Source of the DNA: RYN-122 sp963761655
GTDB lineage: Bacteria > Actinomycetota > Actinomycetes > Mycobacteriales > SCTD01
Reading direction: 5' to 3'
Assembly (NCBI GenBank): GCA_963761655.1
Contig: CAVXHI010000006.1
Coordinates: 1 to 8,717 of the forward strand
DNA: 8,717 nucleotides
The notes beneath the pieces are model-generated. The model saw only the letters and a program-made list of their open reading frames with translations, searched no databases and had not been told where the DNA came from. Numbering within the stretch: the stretch's first letter is position 1; each line of letters opens with the position of its first letter. Position numbers and translations under genes: made by a program. Below, one piece after another: positions 1 through 7,363 of this stretch.

Positions 1-361
1 AGCTGTAGGTGCCGCCGCTGCCCTGGGTGACGGTCCAGCTGATGGAGGAGGCGAGGCTCTTCGTCGTCACCGCGTCGGTGGCGTACAGCTTGACCGCGGA
101 GGGCAGGGTCCCGGTCGAGGTGACCGCGACGCAGCGCGAGCCGGACGAGCCGGGTCGCAGGTTGGTCAGGGCGAAGAGCGCGGAACCGCTGTCGTCGTCG
201 GTCAGCACGACCGTCCCGGCGGCCAACGAGCCGGTGCTGGTGACCCGGGCGCTGAAGGCGGAGTACGAGGCCTGACCGACCACACCGAGCGTGACGAGGG
301 CGGCCAGGGGCCAGACGAGCCAGCGGCTGCGCCGGAGGGCGCGTCGGGACGGGGGCTTCAC
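1..361 (-). CDS. SipW-dependent-type secreted protein (TasA/camelysin-like), N-terminal part
   Basis: The gene is truncated by the window edge; 120 codons are visible. A basic n-region (MKPPSRRALRRSRW) is followed by a hydrophobic segment at about residues 15-30 and then ASYSAFSA. Next comes TSTGSLAAGTVVLTDDDSGSALFALTNLRPG, which is typical of actinobacterial proteins annotated as carrying a SipW-dependent-type signal peptide. Relatives (TasA, camelysin) are exported after cleavage by the SipW signal peptidase and can form cell-surface fibres; a surface role here is inference. Residues 66-95 (NLRPGSSGSRC, then VKLY) match the start of the beta-sandwich. The start chosen is GTG at 361, with GGAG six bases upstream (368-371). 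An in-frame GTG at 385 is possible but has no good ribosome binding site, and a stop lies in frame further upstream. The gene diverges from the sugar dehydrogenase at 502. No sipW-type peptidase is in the window; it may lie beyond base 1. Confidence 0.82.
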   Translation of the reverse strand, partial: MKPPSRRALRRSRWLVWPLAALVTLGVVGQASYSAFSARVTSTGSLAAGTVVLTDDDSGSALFALTNLRPGSSGSRCVAVTSTGTLPSAVKLYATDAVTTKSLASSISWTVTQGSGGTYS

Positions 362-501
362 GAGGGGCTCCAGGAGCTCGGGCACAGGCAGGACCAGCCG
401 CCCCCGCGGCTGCGGCAGAGCCTAGTCCAGCCGGGGCCCCAGGTCCCGGCTGCGCGGGCCGGACCTGTGCGACGACCGTGGCGCCGCGGCACACTCGGAC
501 G

Positions 502-1716
502 ATGGTCCCGCCTCCCGACCTCGCCCGGCGCCACCTGCTCCTGGGGGCGGCCGGGCTCGCCGCCGGCGCTCTCGCCGGGTGCGGCGACGGCTCGTCGTCC
601 GGCTCCTCCTCCGCCCCGGCCACCGGCGGCGCGACGCCGACCCCGTCGGGCCCGACGGACAGCTCCGGCGCCACGCCGACGCCCACGGCGAGCGGGACCC
701 CGTCGGCCCGCCCGACCCCCACCGCGCGGCCCACGCCGACCGGCCCGCCGGAGGTGGACCTCGACGGCACCGTCGCCGACGACCTCGACGTCCCGTGGGG
801 GATGGCCTTCTTCGCCAACGGCGACGCGCTGGTCTCCGAGCGGGACCGGGCGCGGCTGCTCCGGGTGACGCCGAAGGGGAAGGTGACGCGGCTCGGCGAG
901 GTGCGCGGCGTCGCGCCGGCCAGCGGCAGCGGCGAGGGCGGCCTGCTCGGGATCGCGCTCGCCCCGGGAGACGAGGACACCGTCTTCGCCTACCTGACGT
1001 CGGCCTCGGACAACCGGGTCGTCCGGCTCAGCATCCGCGGCGGGAAGGTCGGGCGGCCCAAGGCCCTGCTGACCGGCATCCCGACCAGCACCCACCACCA
1101 CGGCGGGCGGCTGCTGTTCGCCCCCGACGGCACGCTCTTCGTCAGCGTGGGGGACGCCGAGGACTCCGCGCTCGCCCAGCAGAAGGGGTCGTTGGCCGGC
1201 AAGATCCTGCGGCTCCGCCCCGACGGCCGTGCGGCGTCGGGCAACCCGTACGGCAACCGCACCTGGAGCTACGGCCACCGCAACGTGGAGGGGCTGGCCT
1301 TCGACGCACGCGGCCGGCTGTGGGCGACCGAGTTCGGCGACAAGCGGGCCGACGAGCTCAACCGCATCGTCAAGGGCCGCAACTACGGCTGGCCGCGGGT
1401 CGAGGGCCGCAGCGGCAACGACGCGTACGCGAGCCCGGCCGCGACCTGGTCACCCACGAGCAGCTGCTCGCCGGCCGGGCTCGCCATCACCCGCTCGACC
1501 GCGTTCGTCGGGGCGCTGCAGGGCCAGTGCCTCTTCTCCGTCGCGCTGGACGGGACCGACGCGGCGAAGCCGAAGGCGCACTTCGCCCGCGACCACGGCC
1601 GCATCCGGAACGTCGCCGTGGCCACCGACGGCTCGCTGTGGATGACGACGAGCAACACCGACGGACGCCGCACCCCGGGCCGGGACGACGACAAGATCCT
1701 GCGCGTGCGGTTGTAG
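502..1716 (+). CDS. PQQ-dependent sugar dehydrogenase-like lipoprotein (GSDH family)
   Basis: This predicted extracytoplasmic glucose/sorbosone dehydrogenase-type six-bladed beta-propeller has 404 residues from ATG 502. Such enzymes oxidise aldose sugars with PQQ; the substrate cannot be read here. The N-terminus has an Arg pair and hydrophobic stretch (ARRHLLLGAAG) and a lipobox LAGC with Cys27, indicating Tat-like export and lipidation. Residues 28-85 form a Ser/Thr/Pro linker with repeated TPTP/PTPT. The catalytic domain, about 90-404, shows DVPWGMAF, EGGLLGIAL, HHHGGRLLFAPDG (His200 aligns with the usual catalytic base), SVGD, GHRNVEGLAFD, ADELNRI and NYGWP. Cys322 and Cys343 could pair. 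GTG 478 would add eight residues; neither start has a clear ribosome binding site, and ATG was preferred. The stop at 1714-1716 directly abuts the convergent cupin gene. Whether it binds PQQ is inferred from family membership, and many relatives are uncharacterised. Confidence 0.9.
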   Translation: MVPPPDLARRHLLLGAAGLAAGALAGCGDGSSSGSSSAPATGGATPTPSGPTDSSGATPTPTASGTPSARPTPTARPTPTGPPEVDLDGTVADDLDVPWGMAFFANGDALVSERDRARLLRVTPKGKVTRLGEVRGVAPASGSGEGGLLGIALAPGDEDTVFAYLTSASDNRVVRLSIRGGKVGRPKALLTGIPTSTHHHGGRLLFAPDGTLFVSVGDAEDSALAQQKGSLAGKILRLRPDGRAASGNPYGNRTWSYGHRNVEGLAFDARGRLWATEFGDKRADELNRIVKGRNYGWPRVEGRSGNDAYASPAATWSPTSSCSPAGLAITRSTAFVGALQGQCLFSVALDGTDAAKPKAHFARDHGRIRNVAVATDGSLWMTTSNTDGRRTPGRDDDKILRVRL

Positions 1717-2931
1717 TCAGTCGGTGACGACGACCGCCCCGAGCAGCAGGCGGCGGGCGAGGGCCTCGCCGAGATCGGCCACGGCGACGCGGCCCTCGTC
1801 GAGCAGGGTCTTGACGGGGGCGACGTCGGCCTCGTCCAGGACGAGCTCGCCGGCGCGGCTCCGCAGCACGCTGCGCCCGCCGGCCTGGTCGAGCGTCGCG
1901 GCCAGGTGCGCACGCAGCCGCAGGGTCGTGCCGGGCTCGAGCGAGCGGGCGGCGTCCAGCTGGGCGAGCGGGCCCACGGGCGCGGGGCGCCGGGAGTCGC
2001 GGTCGGAACGCCGAAGCGTCGCCGCGAGGGTGTCGAGGTCGGCCGTGCGGACCGCGTCGAGCAGGGCTGCGCGGACCCGTTCGACGTCGGGGCCGAGCGT
2101 CTCCGGCCGGGACGGGTCGACACCGAGCGCGAGGGAGGCCCGCAGGTCGGCGTCGCCGACGAGCGACCGCAGCGCCTGGGCCGTCAGCTGCTCGGCGAGG
2201 GTGTAGCGGGTCCACGTGTGCACGCCGAGCGTGAGGTGCGTGCTGACGCCACCCAGCGCCGTCGCGGCGTGCAGGAAGCCGCGCGGGAGGTAGAGGCAGT
2301 CGCCGGGCTCCAGCACGGCCTCGATCAGGGGCGGCTCGGCGGCGGCCCGCTGCACGGCGGCGCGGCGGTCGGTCCACGGCTGGTCGCGCAGCGGCGCGTC
2401 CCAGACGGGCGCGTGGATGCGCCAGCGCTTCGTGCCCGAGACCTGCAGGACGAAGACGTCGTGCACGTCGTAGTGGTCGTCGAAGCCCTGGTTCTGCGGC
2501 GGGGTGACGTACGCGTTGGCCTGGACCGGGTGCCCCAGCTCGGCGGCCAGCGCCCCGACGAAGTCGATGATCGGCGGCCAGACCCGGTGCAGCGCCTGGA
2601 GCACGATCGTCGCGCCGTCGCCGAAGAGGGCGACGAGCTTGCTGTCGCTGACCTGGTCAGCGATGCCGGCGCCGACGCCGCCGGGGGCGGTGAAGGCCTT
2701 GTCGCCGAGGGTCTGGCCGCTCTTGGCGACACGCAGGAAGGGTGTCCGCAGGCCGCGCTCGGAGACGAGCTCGTCGACGACCCGCTCGTCCATCAGGTCG
2801 GTGAAGCCCGACGGGAGGTCGGCCGCACGGCTGAGCAGCGCCTGGCGGCCCCAGTGCTCCTCGGTGAACGTGGTCAGGTCGGTGGCGACGAGCCGGCCGA
2901 GGGCCGAGGCGGGTCGATCGGGCACAGGCAC
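1717..2931 (-). CDS. JmjC/cupin-4 2-oxoglutarate oxygenase (ribosomal oxygenase-like)
   Basis: The 404-residue protein resembles the bacterial YcfD/RoxA and human MINA53/NO66 family, Fe(II)- and 2-oxoglutarate-dependent hydroxylases acting on ribosomal proteins. Visible features are an N-terminal cap, then DDHYDVHDVFVLQ carrying the HxD iron pair (His153, Asp155), then GTKRWRI. The distal ligand region is EPGDCLYLPRGFLHAATAL (His221), followed by STHLTLGV. The C-terminal part, about 330-404, is consistent with the winged-helix domain of this family. The full iron triad is therefore present and activity is plausible; the substrate is unknown (YcfD hydroxylates an Arg in uL16). The start is GTG 2931 with GAGGA four bases upstream; a second in-frame GTG at 2925 is an alternative. 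It lies downstream of the repeat-protein gene on the same strand but behind a strong hairpin, so it is probably transcribed separately. It has no gap to the convergent dehydrogenase gene. Confidence 0.92.
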   Translation of the reverse strand: MPVPDRPASALGRLVATDLTTFTEEHWGRQALLSRAADLPSGFTDLMDERVVDELVSERGLRTPFLRVAKSGQTLGDKAFTAPGGVGAGIADQVSDSKLVALFGDGATIVLQALHRVWPPIIDFVGALAAELGHPVQANAYVTPPQNQGFDDHYDVHDVFVLQVSGTKRWRIHAPVWDAPLRDQPWTDRRAAVQRAAAEPPLIEAVLEPGDCLYLPRGFLHAATALGGVSTHLTLGVHTWTRYTLAEQLTAQALRSLVGDADLRASLALGVDPSRPETLGPDVERVRAALLDAVRTADLDTLAATLRRSDRDSRRPAPVGPLAQLDAARSLEPGTTLRLRAHLAATLDQAGGRSVLRSRAGELVLDEADVAPVKTLLDEGRVAVADLGEALARRLLLGAVVVTD

Positions 2932-2982
2932 GGGGTCCTCGCGTGGTCGTCGTGGTCAGGGACAGGGCGCACGAGGCGGTCG

Positions 2983-2992
2983 TGCACGTGCA
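2983..2992. promoter_or_regulatory. 10-bp palindrome TGCACGTGCA upstream of the cupin gene
   Basis: TGCACGTGCA is a perfect palindrome between the hairpin at 2994-3023 and the cupin start (2931), about 50 bases upstream of the latter. Its position suits an operator for that gene, but there is no second copy in the window and no recognisable -10 beside it. It is reported as a weak candidate only. Confidence 0.2.
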
Positions 2993-2993
2993 G

Positions 2994-3023
2994 ACGGTGC
3001 CCGGCCCGAGGGCCGGGCACCGT
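2994..3023 (-). terminator. Strong GC hairpin, likely terminator of the acidic repeat-protein gene
   Basis: ACGGTGCCCGGCCC (2994-3007) and its exact reverse complement (3010-3023) are separated by GA, giving a near-perfect 14-bp stem with a very small loop. It begins ten bases past the stop codon of the 76-residue gene on the minus strand. No T-tract follows on either strand, which is common for actinobacterial terminators. Because the cupin gene follows in the same direction, the hairpin should insulate the two, or at least lower read-through. Confidence 0.65.
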
Positions 3024-3032
3024 CGCTAGCGG

Positions 3033-3263
3033 CTAGGAGGCGCTGCCGTCGGCCCCGCCGTCGCTCACGCCCGGGGTGCCGTCGGCGCCGCCGTCAGCGG
3101 GACCCTCGGCCCCGCCGTCTGCTCCGCCGTCCTGGACGCCCGGGGTGCCCTCGGCGCCACCGTCAGCGGGACCTTCGGCCCCGCCGTCTGCTCCGCCGTC
3201 CTGGACGCCCGGGGTGCCTTCGGCGCCGCCGTCGGCCGGCCCTTCGAGACTGCTGTCGCTCAT
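3033..3263 (-). CDS. Small acidic Gly/Ala/Asp tandem-repeat protein (76 aa)
   Basis: I do not know the function. After MSDSSL come exactly three 23-residue units of the type EGPADGGAEGTPGV-(Q/S)-DGGADG-(G/S)-A, then a final Ser. By count it has 16 acidic residues, no Lys, Arg or His, about 26 Gly and 12 Ala, and no Cys, signal peptide or membrane segment. It should be disordered, cytosolic and highly soluble. Similar Gly-Ala-Asp-rich small proteins occur in actinobacteria and are, as I recall, sometimes labelled BatC-like; I hold that name loosely. The DGG spacing could in principle bind cations, but it is not the RTX GGxGxD nonapeptide. The start is secure: GGAGG (3268-3272) lies four bases before ATG. 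It ends just before a strong hairpin and diverges from the SNF2 gene, with 186 bases between. Reality as a gene rests on the ribosome binding site, the repeat phase and the terminator. Confidence 0.78.
   Translation of the reverse strand: MSDSSLEGPADGGAEGTPGVQDGGADGGAEGPADGGAEGTPGVQDGGADGGAEGPADGGADGTPGVSDGGADGSAS
3039..3245 (-). repeat. Three tandem 69-bp coding repeats
   Basis: Units lie at 3245-3177, 3176-3108 and 3107-3039, each exactly 69 bp or 23 codons. Units one and two differ at about five positions by eye, and 42 bp at one end are identical. Unit three is more diverged and carries conservative swaps (Glu to Asp, Gln to Ser, Gly to Ser). The pattern indicates in-frame tandem duplication, the N-terminal pair being the more recent or homogenised. 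Confidence 0.9.
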
Positions 3264-3318
3264 GAGTCCTCCGTCGTGCTCGTGCGGCCCTGCAGCGAGC
3301 TGCAGCGGCCGGTGTGAC

Positions 3319-3333
3319 GCGCCGTTCCGGCGC
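3319..3333. repeat. Short hairpin in the divergent intergenic region
   Basis: GCGCCG-TTC-CGGCGC forms a 6-bp stem with a 3-base loop, 56 bases upstream of the acidic repeat-protein start. It may sit in that gene's leader or promoter. Nearby, CTGCAG occurs twice around CGAG (about 3290-3305). The 186-bp region (3264-3449) holds no gene and no clear promoter for the minus strand. Confidence 0.3.
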
Positions 3334-3437
3334 CCTGTGCCCATGCAACCATCCCGGTCCCAGCGTGAGCGGGGGAGGGGTCCTGCGGTCCGGCCCGGGG
3401 CGTCCGTCGGAGGCCCGGAACTGTCGGAGGGCGCTAC

Positions 3438-3450
3438 TAGCCTGGCGGGA
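3438..3450 (+). promoter_or_regulatory. Probable leaderless promoter of the SNF2 gene
   Basis: TAGCCT (3438-3443) fits the actinobacterial TAnnnT -10 element. It is followed by six bases and then ATG at 3450, placing transcription start on or next to the A of ATG. There is no Shine-Dalgarno at normal spacing and no recognisable -35. This supports both the start choice and a leaderless mRNA. Confidence 0.55.
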
Positions 3451-6400
3451 TGCGGGGGGACGAGGCGTTCGAGGAGGCGGAGGCGGCGCTCTCCGGGCTC
3501 CTGGCGACGCCGGCCGCCCCCGTGGCCAGGCGTCCCGGCCCGCCCGGCGGGAGCGAGGTGGCGGCGGCCCTGAGCGACGGCGCGATCAGCGCGATGGTCG
3601 GTCCCGAGGCGTTCGCGCGGGCCCTGGTCGCGGTCCGGTCCGGGCACGTGAGCCACGTCGAGGTCGACGACGCCGCCCGTACGGTGTCGGGCCGGGTGCG
3701 GGGGACCCACCGCGACGACTACGAGGTGACGGTGTTCCTCGCCTCGTCGCCGTCGGGCGCGACCACCGTGCACCGGAGCCGCTGCACCTGCCCCGTCTCC
3801 ATGGACTGCAAGCACGCGGCGGCCGTGCTCGTCGTCGCCCGTCACCAGCAGGGTCCGGGCCCGCGGGTCGAGCGTCCCGAGTGGGAGCGCGTGCTGGGCC
3901 CGCTGGTGAGCGCCCCGCCGCCGACCCCGGCGGTGGAGGTCGCCCCGCTCGGGCTGGAGCTCGGGGTGGAACGGATCCCCGCGCACCGGGGGTACGCCGG
4001 CCGGCTCGACCTGCGGGCCCGGCCGGTGCGTCGCGGCCGCGGGGGCGGCTGGGTCCGCTCGGGCATCTCCTGGGAGGACCTGGACTTCGTCGCCCGCTCC
4101 TACGTCCCGGCCCACCGCGAGCTGCTGCTGCAGTTCCGCGCCGCGGCCGGCGCCGGCGCCCGGAACGCCCTCCCGCGCACCCCGTGGCTCTCGCTGCAGA
4201 CGGTGAGCAGCGCCCTCTGGTCGCTGCTCGACCAGGTGGGCACCGCCGGGCTCGACGTCGTGGTCGAGGACCCGCTGCGGGGCCTGGAGGTGCTGCCCAC
4301 GGCCGAGGTGTCGCTCGACGTCCGCAAGGTCGCCCAGGTGGGGCTGCTCGTCGGCCCGCGCGTCCGGGTGGGGGAGGGCGCCGTCGAGCTGACCTCCGTC
4401 GGGGTCCTGGGCGAGCCGGCGCACGGGGTGTTCACCCTCGTCGGCCGACTCGCGGCTGACCGTCGCCCGGCTGGACCGCCTGCTGCCCCGCGAGCTGCGC
4501 TCGCTGGTCGTCGGTGCCCGCCCGCTGCTCGTGCCCCAGAGCGACGAGGAGCGGTTCCTGGACGAGTACGTGCCCGCCCTGCGTCGCCACGCGACAGTGG
4601 GGTCGCGGGACGGGACCGTCCGGCTGCCGGTCGACGTCCCGCCCCGGCTGGCGCTCGCCGTGACCCCGCGCGAGGAGCACCGCGTCCGCCTCGACTGGTC
4701 CTTCCGCTACGTCCCGCCCGGCCCGGAGGCGGAGGCCGGGGCGGTCGCGTACGACGTCGACGACCCGGCCGCCGGCCGGCTGCGCGACACGACCGCGGAG
4801 CGGGCCCTGCTCGTCGACCTGCCGCTGCCGTACGCCACGGTGCCGGTGCTGCAGGAGCCCGCGTCGGTCCCGCCCACGCCCGCCGCCCACGCGCTGCTCG
4901 ACGGCATGGACGCGGCGCTGTTCGTCGAGCGCACGCTGCCCGCGCTGGAGGCGGCCGGCGTGAAGGTCACGGTGGCGGGCGAGCTGCCGGGCTACCGGGA
5001 GTCGGTCGCCGAGCCCGCCATCGCCGTCAGCGCGACCGAGCGCGCCGACACCGCCGACTGGTTCGACCTGCACGTGGAGGTCAGCGTCGAGGGCGAGCGG
5101 GTGCCCTTCGACCAGCTGTTCGTGGCGCTCAGCCAGGGCGAGGAGCACCTCGTGCTCGACAGCGGCGTGTGGTTCAGCCTGCAGCGCCCCGGCCTGGACC
5201 GGCTCCGCGACCTCATCGAGGAGTCGCGCTCGCTGGCCGACCACGACTCCGACGCGCTGACCATCAACCGCTTCCAGGTCTCGCTCTGGGAGGACCTCGT
5301 CGACCTCGGCGTGGTCGCCTCGCAGGCCGCCCGCTGGAGCCGCGCGGTCCGCGGGCTGGTCCGGAGCGATCCGGTCCCGCCGCCCGGGCTGCCGCCGACG
5401 CTGCAGGCCGAGCTGCGCCCGTACCAGCGCGAGGGGTTCGCCTGGCTGCACGCGCTCTGGTCGAACGGCCTGGGCGGGATCCTCGCCGACGACATGGGCC
5501 TCGGCAAGACCGTGCAGACGCTGGCGCTGGTCGCCCAGGCCCGGCTCGAGCAGGCGGTGGGCGCCGAGACCCCGGCGCCACCGTTCCTCGTGGTCGCCCC
5601 GACCAGCGTGGTCCCCGGCTGGGTGAGCGAGGCGGCCCGCTTCGTGCCGTCGCTGCGCGTCGTGAGCCTCGACCCGCGGTCCCGCCGGCGCACCCCGCTC
5701 GCCGAGCTCGCCGCCGGCGCGGACGTGGTGGTCACCTCGTACGCGCTGCTCCGCCTCGAGGCCGACGCGATCGCCGCGCTCGGCTGGTCGGGGCTGGTGC
5801 TCGACGAGGCCCAGTTCGTCAAGAACCACCGCGCGAAGACCTACCAGGCGGCCCGCCGGGTCGACGCGCCCTTCGCGCTGGCCATCACGGGCACCCCGCT
5901 GGAGAACAGCCTGATGGACCTGTGGTCGCTGCTGTCGGTGACCGCCCCCGGGCTGTTCCCGTCGCCGCAGCGGTTCTCGCAGTTCTACCGCCGCGCGATC
6001 GAGCGGGACGGCGACACCGACAAGCTGCGCCAGCTGCAGCGGCGGGTGCGGCCGTTCGTGCTGCGCCGGACCAAGCAGGCGGTGGCCGCCGACCTCCCGC
6101 CCAAGCAGGAGCAGGTCGTGGAGGTGGAGCTGAGCCCGCGGCACATGCGCGTCTACCAGACCCACCTGCAGCGCGAGCGGCAGAAGGTGCTCGGGCTGCT
6201 CGACGACCTCGACCGCAACCGCTTCACGGTGCTCCGCTCGCTGACGCTGCTGCGTCGGCTCTGCCTCGACCCCGCGCTCGTCGACGAGGCGCACGCCGAC
6301 ATCCCCGCCGCCAAGGTGGAGCTGCTCCTCGACGACCTCACCGAGCTCGTCGCCGAGGGGCACCGCGCGCTGGTGTTCAGCCAGTTCACGAGCTTCCTCG

Positions 6401-6813
6401 GCCGGATCCGGGAGCGGCTCGAGCAGGCGGGGATCGCGCACGCCTACCTCGACGGGTCGACGACCCGGCGCGAGGAGGTGGTCGAGCGGTTCCGGCAGGG
6501 CGACGCCCCGGTGTTCCTGATCAGCCTGAAGGCGGGCGGGTTCGGGCTCAACCTCACCGAGGCCGACTACTGCTTCGTGCTCGACCCCTGGTGGAACCCG
6601 GCGACCGAGGCCCAGGCCGTCGACCGCGCGCACCGGATCGGCCAGACGCGCAAGGTGATGGTCTACCGGATGGTCGCCAAGGACACGATCGAGGAGAAGG
6701 TCATGGCCCTCAAGGCCCGCAAGGCCGAGCTCTTCGGGTCGGTCTTCGACGGCGACGGGCTCGGAGGCGGCGAGCTCGCGGCGGACGACATCCGCGAGCT
6801 GCTGGCCGCGTAG
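3450..6813 (+). CDS. SWIM zinc-finger SNF2-family helicase/ATPase, interrupted by a +1 frameshift
   Basis: This is one ancestral gene now in two frames; with one base removed it would encode about 1,120 residues. The first frame (from ATG 3450) carries an acidic N-terminus and a SWIM zinc finger at residues 112-122, CTCPVSMDCKH (CxC...CxH), expected to bind DNA or protein. It continues coherently to about FTL (4431-4439). The second frame resumes at about SSADSRLTVARLDRLL and runs to TAG 6811-6813 with the complete Swi2/Snf2 ATPase. Such proteins (RapA/HepA-like, SWIM-SNF2) are ATP-driven dsDNA translocases that remodel protein-nucleic acid complexes; the cellular target here is unknown. If the shift is real, only a SWIM fragment with an out-of-frame tail and perhaps a separately started ATPase would be made. 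If it is a sequence error, the gene is normal. The first frame stays open to 6866 only because GC-rich DNA has few stops. Confidence 0.85.
4393..4446 (+). other. Frameshift window in the SNF2 gene
   Basis: The downstream frame has a TGA at 4390-4392 and is open after it. The upstream frame shows normal codon use (third base nearly always G/C) up to about GGC 4443-4445, then degrades (CGA, GCT, CGT, GCT, GGA, CCT). The downstream frame becomes normal from about CCC 4435. The shift therefore lies near ACCCTCGTCGG (4434-4444), most simply one extra base, for example in the CCC run. I see no slippery codon or stop that would suggest programmed frameshifting. Confidence 0.8.
4531..6813 (+). CDS. 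Downstream frame: intact SNF2 ATPase core
   Basis: This is the uninterrupted part of the SNF2 gene, counted from GTG 4531, giving 760 residues. That GTG is simply an in-frame candidate without a clear ribosome binding site; the reading frame is open from 4393. Motifs in order: LRPYQREGFAWL (295-306, Q motif), DDMGLGKT (320-327, Walker A, Lys326), VVAPTSVV (354-361), DEAQ (425-428, Walker B), TGTPLENSLMDLWSLL (453-468, motif III), ALVFSQF (613-619, motif IV), LKAGGFGLNL (666-675, motif V) and QAVDRAHRIGQTR (695-707, motif VI). All catalytic motifs look intact. Residues 1-290 are the SNF2-associated region and contain no motif I can name. A separately translated product would be a helicase core without its SWIM domain. 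Confidence 0.85.
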   Translation: MPQSDEERFLDEYVPALRRHATVGSRDGTVRLPVDVPPRLALAVTPREEHRVRLDWSFRYVPPGPEAEAGAVAYDVDDPAAGRLRDTTAERALLVDLPLPYATVPVLQEPASVPPTPAAHALLDGMDAALFVERTLPALEAAGVKVTVAGELPGYRESVAEPAIAVSATERADTADWFDLHVEVSVEGERVPFDQLFVALSQGEEHLVLDSGVWFSLQRPGLDRLRDLIEESRSLADHDSDALTINRFQVSLWEDLVDLGVVASQAARWSRAVRGLVRSDPVPPPGLPPTLQAELRPYQREGFAWLHALWSNGLGGILADDMGLGKTVQTLALVAQARLEQAVGAETPAPPFLVVAPTSVVPGWVSEAARFVPSLRVVSLDPRSRRRTPLAELAAGADVVVTSYALLRLEADAIAALGWSGLVLDEAQFVKNHRAKTYQAARRVDAPFALAITGTPLENSLMDLWSLLSVTAPGLFPSPQRFSQFYRRAIERDGDTDKLRQLQRRVRPFVLRRTKQAVAADLPPKQEQVVEVELSPRHMRVYQTHLQRERQKVLGLLDDLDRNRFTVLRSLTLLRRLCLDPALVDEAHADIPAAKVELLLDDLTELVAEGHRALVFSQFTSFLGRIRERLEQAGIAHAYLDGSTTRREEVVERFRQGDAPVFLISLKAGGFGLNLTEADYCFVLDPWWNPATEAQAVDRAHRIGQTRKVMVYRMVAKDTIEEKVMALKARKAELFGSVFDGDGLGGGELAADDIRELLAA

Positions 6814-6849
6814 CCGCGCGACGCCGCCGTCGTCGGGTCCTTGAGGCAA

Positions 6850-6868
6850 TGCTGAGGAACGCTTAGCA
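6850..6868 (+). terminator. Hairpin after the SNF2 gene, possible terminator
   Basis: TGCTGAG-GAACG-CTTAGCA forms a 7-bp stem including one G-U pair on the plus strand. It starts 37 bases after the SNF2 stop codon. No T-tract follows, so termination is only a suggestion; it also overlaps the weak promoter candidate at 6841-6869. Confidence 0.3.
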
Positions 6869-6892
6869 CTACTCGTCCGAAGAGCAGAGGCA

Positions 6893-6917
6893 CGGACGGA
6901 AGACTCCTTCTCGTCCG
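6893..6917. repeat. Ten-base-pair hairpin with one bulge
   Basis: CGGACGGAAG (6893-6902) pairs with CTTC (6907-6910) and CGTCCG (6912-6917), leaving loop ACTC and a single bulged T at 6911. CGTCCG also occurs at 6874-6879 and could compete for the same strand, giving two mutually exclusive stems. Such alternatives occur in attenuators, but no leader peptide or T-tract is visible. Confidence 0.45.
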
Positions 6918-7095
6918 GCCGCGAGAGCGTCCGGACGGGACAGGTCCTGACGTGCCGGACCGGACCGGGGGCACCAGCTCCCGGCTCGGGCGGCGCACGA
7001 GGGCGAGGCCGGGCGCCCTGGGGAGGGCGGCCGACCGGGTCCCGGGCCACGGCTCCATCGCGAGGTGGCGGCCGGGCTCTCGGTGAGCACGGCCG

Positions 7096-7110
7096 GCAGG
7101 CGACGCCTGC
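7096..7110. repeat. 15-bp palindrome in the HPt upstream region
   Basis: GCAGGCG-A-CGCCTGC is perfectly symmetrical around 7103. It is short and GC-rich, and could be an operator half-site pair or chance; no second copy was seen. Confidence 0.3.
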
Positions 7111-7363
7111 AGGTCTTCGGGGAACGACCGGCACGGGGGTGGACGGTGACGTACGACGCCGCCCACGGGCCGGTCGAGCACGGCCAGGGAGAGGCGTCGC
7201 CAGGGGGTGCGGCGTGAAGGGGGATGCAGGGGCGTCCGGCAGCTTGCAGGGGCCACGGCCAACCGGTTCGACGAGGGGGAGGACCGGCGGTGGTGGACGA
7301 GCACGGTGGGGGGACGCCGGGCTCGCGTCGCAGACGACCTGGGCAGGTCCGGGCGGTGCCGGT

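Noticed and set aside
3039..3245. CRISPR-like or RTX calcium-binding repeat
   Set aside because: The repeats are contiguous 69-bp coding units without spacers, and the peptide lacks the GGxGxDxUx nonapeptide of RTX proteins.
3033..4424. Long minus-strand frame continuing upstream of the acidic repeat protein
   Set aside because: Upstream of ATG 3263 it is the reverse strand of the SNF2 gene and is compositionally noise. The good ribosome binding site marks the true start.
4393..4446. Programmed +1 frameshift
   Set aside because: No stop codon or recognised slippery context is present at the junction; an extra base by mutation or sequence error is simpler.
4432..7134. 900-codon minus-strand open frame
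   Set aside because: It mirrors the SNF2 gene, which has all its helicase motifs on the plus strand. The translation is His/Arg/Gly-rich shadow sequence.
7264..7280. GGTTCGA, reminiscent of a tRNA T-loop
   Set aside because: The flanking bases do not form a T-stem and no acceptor or anticodon arms can be drawn.
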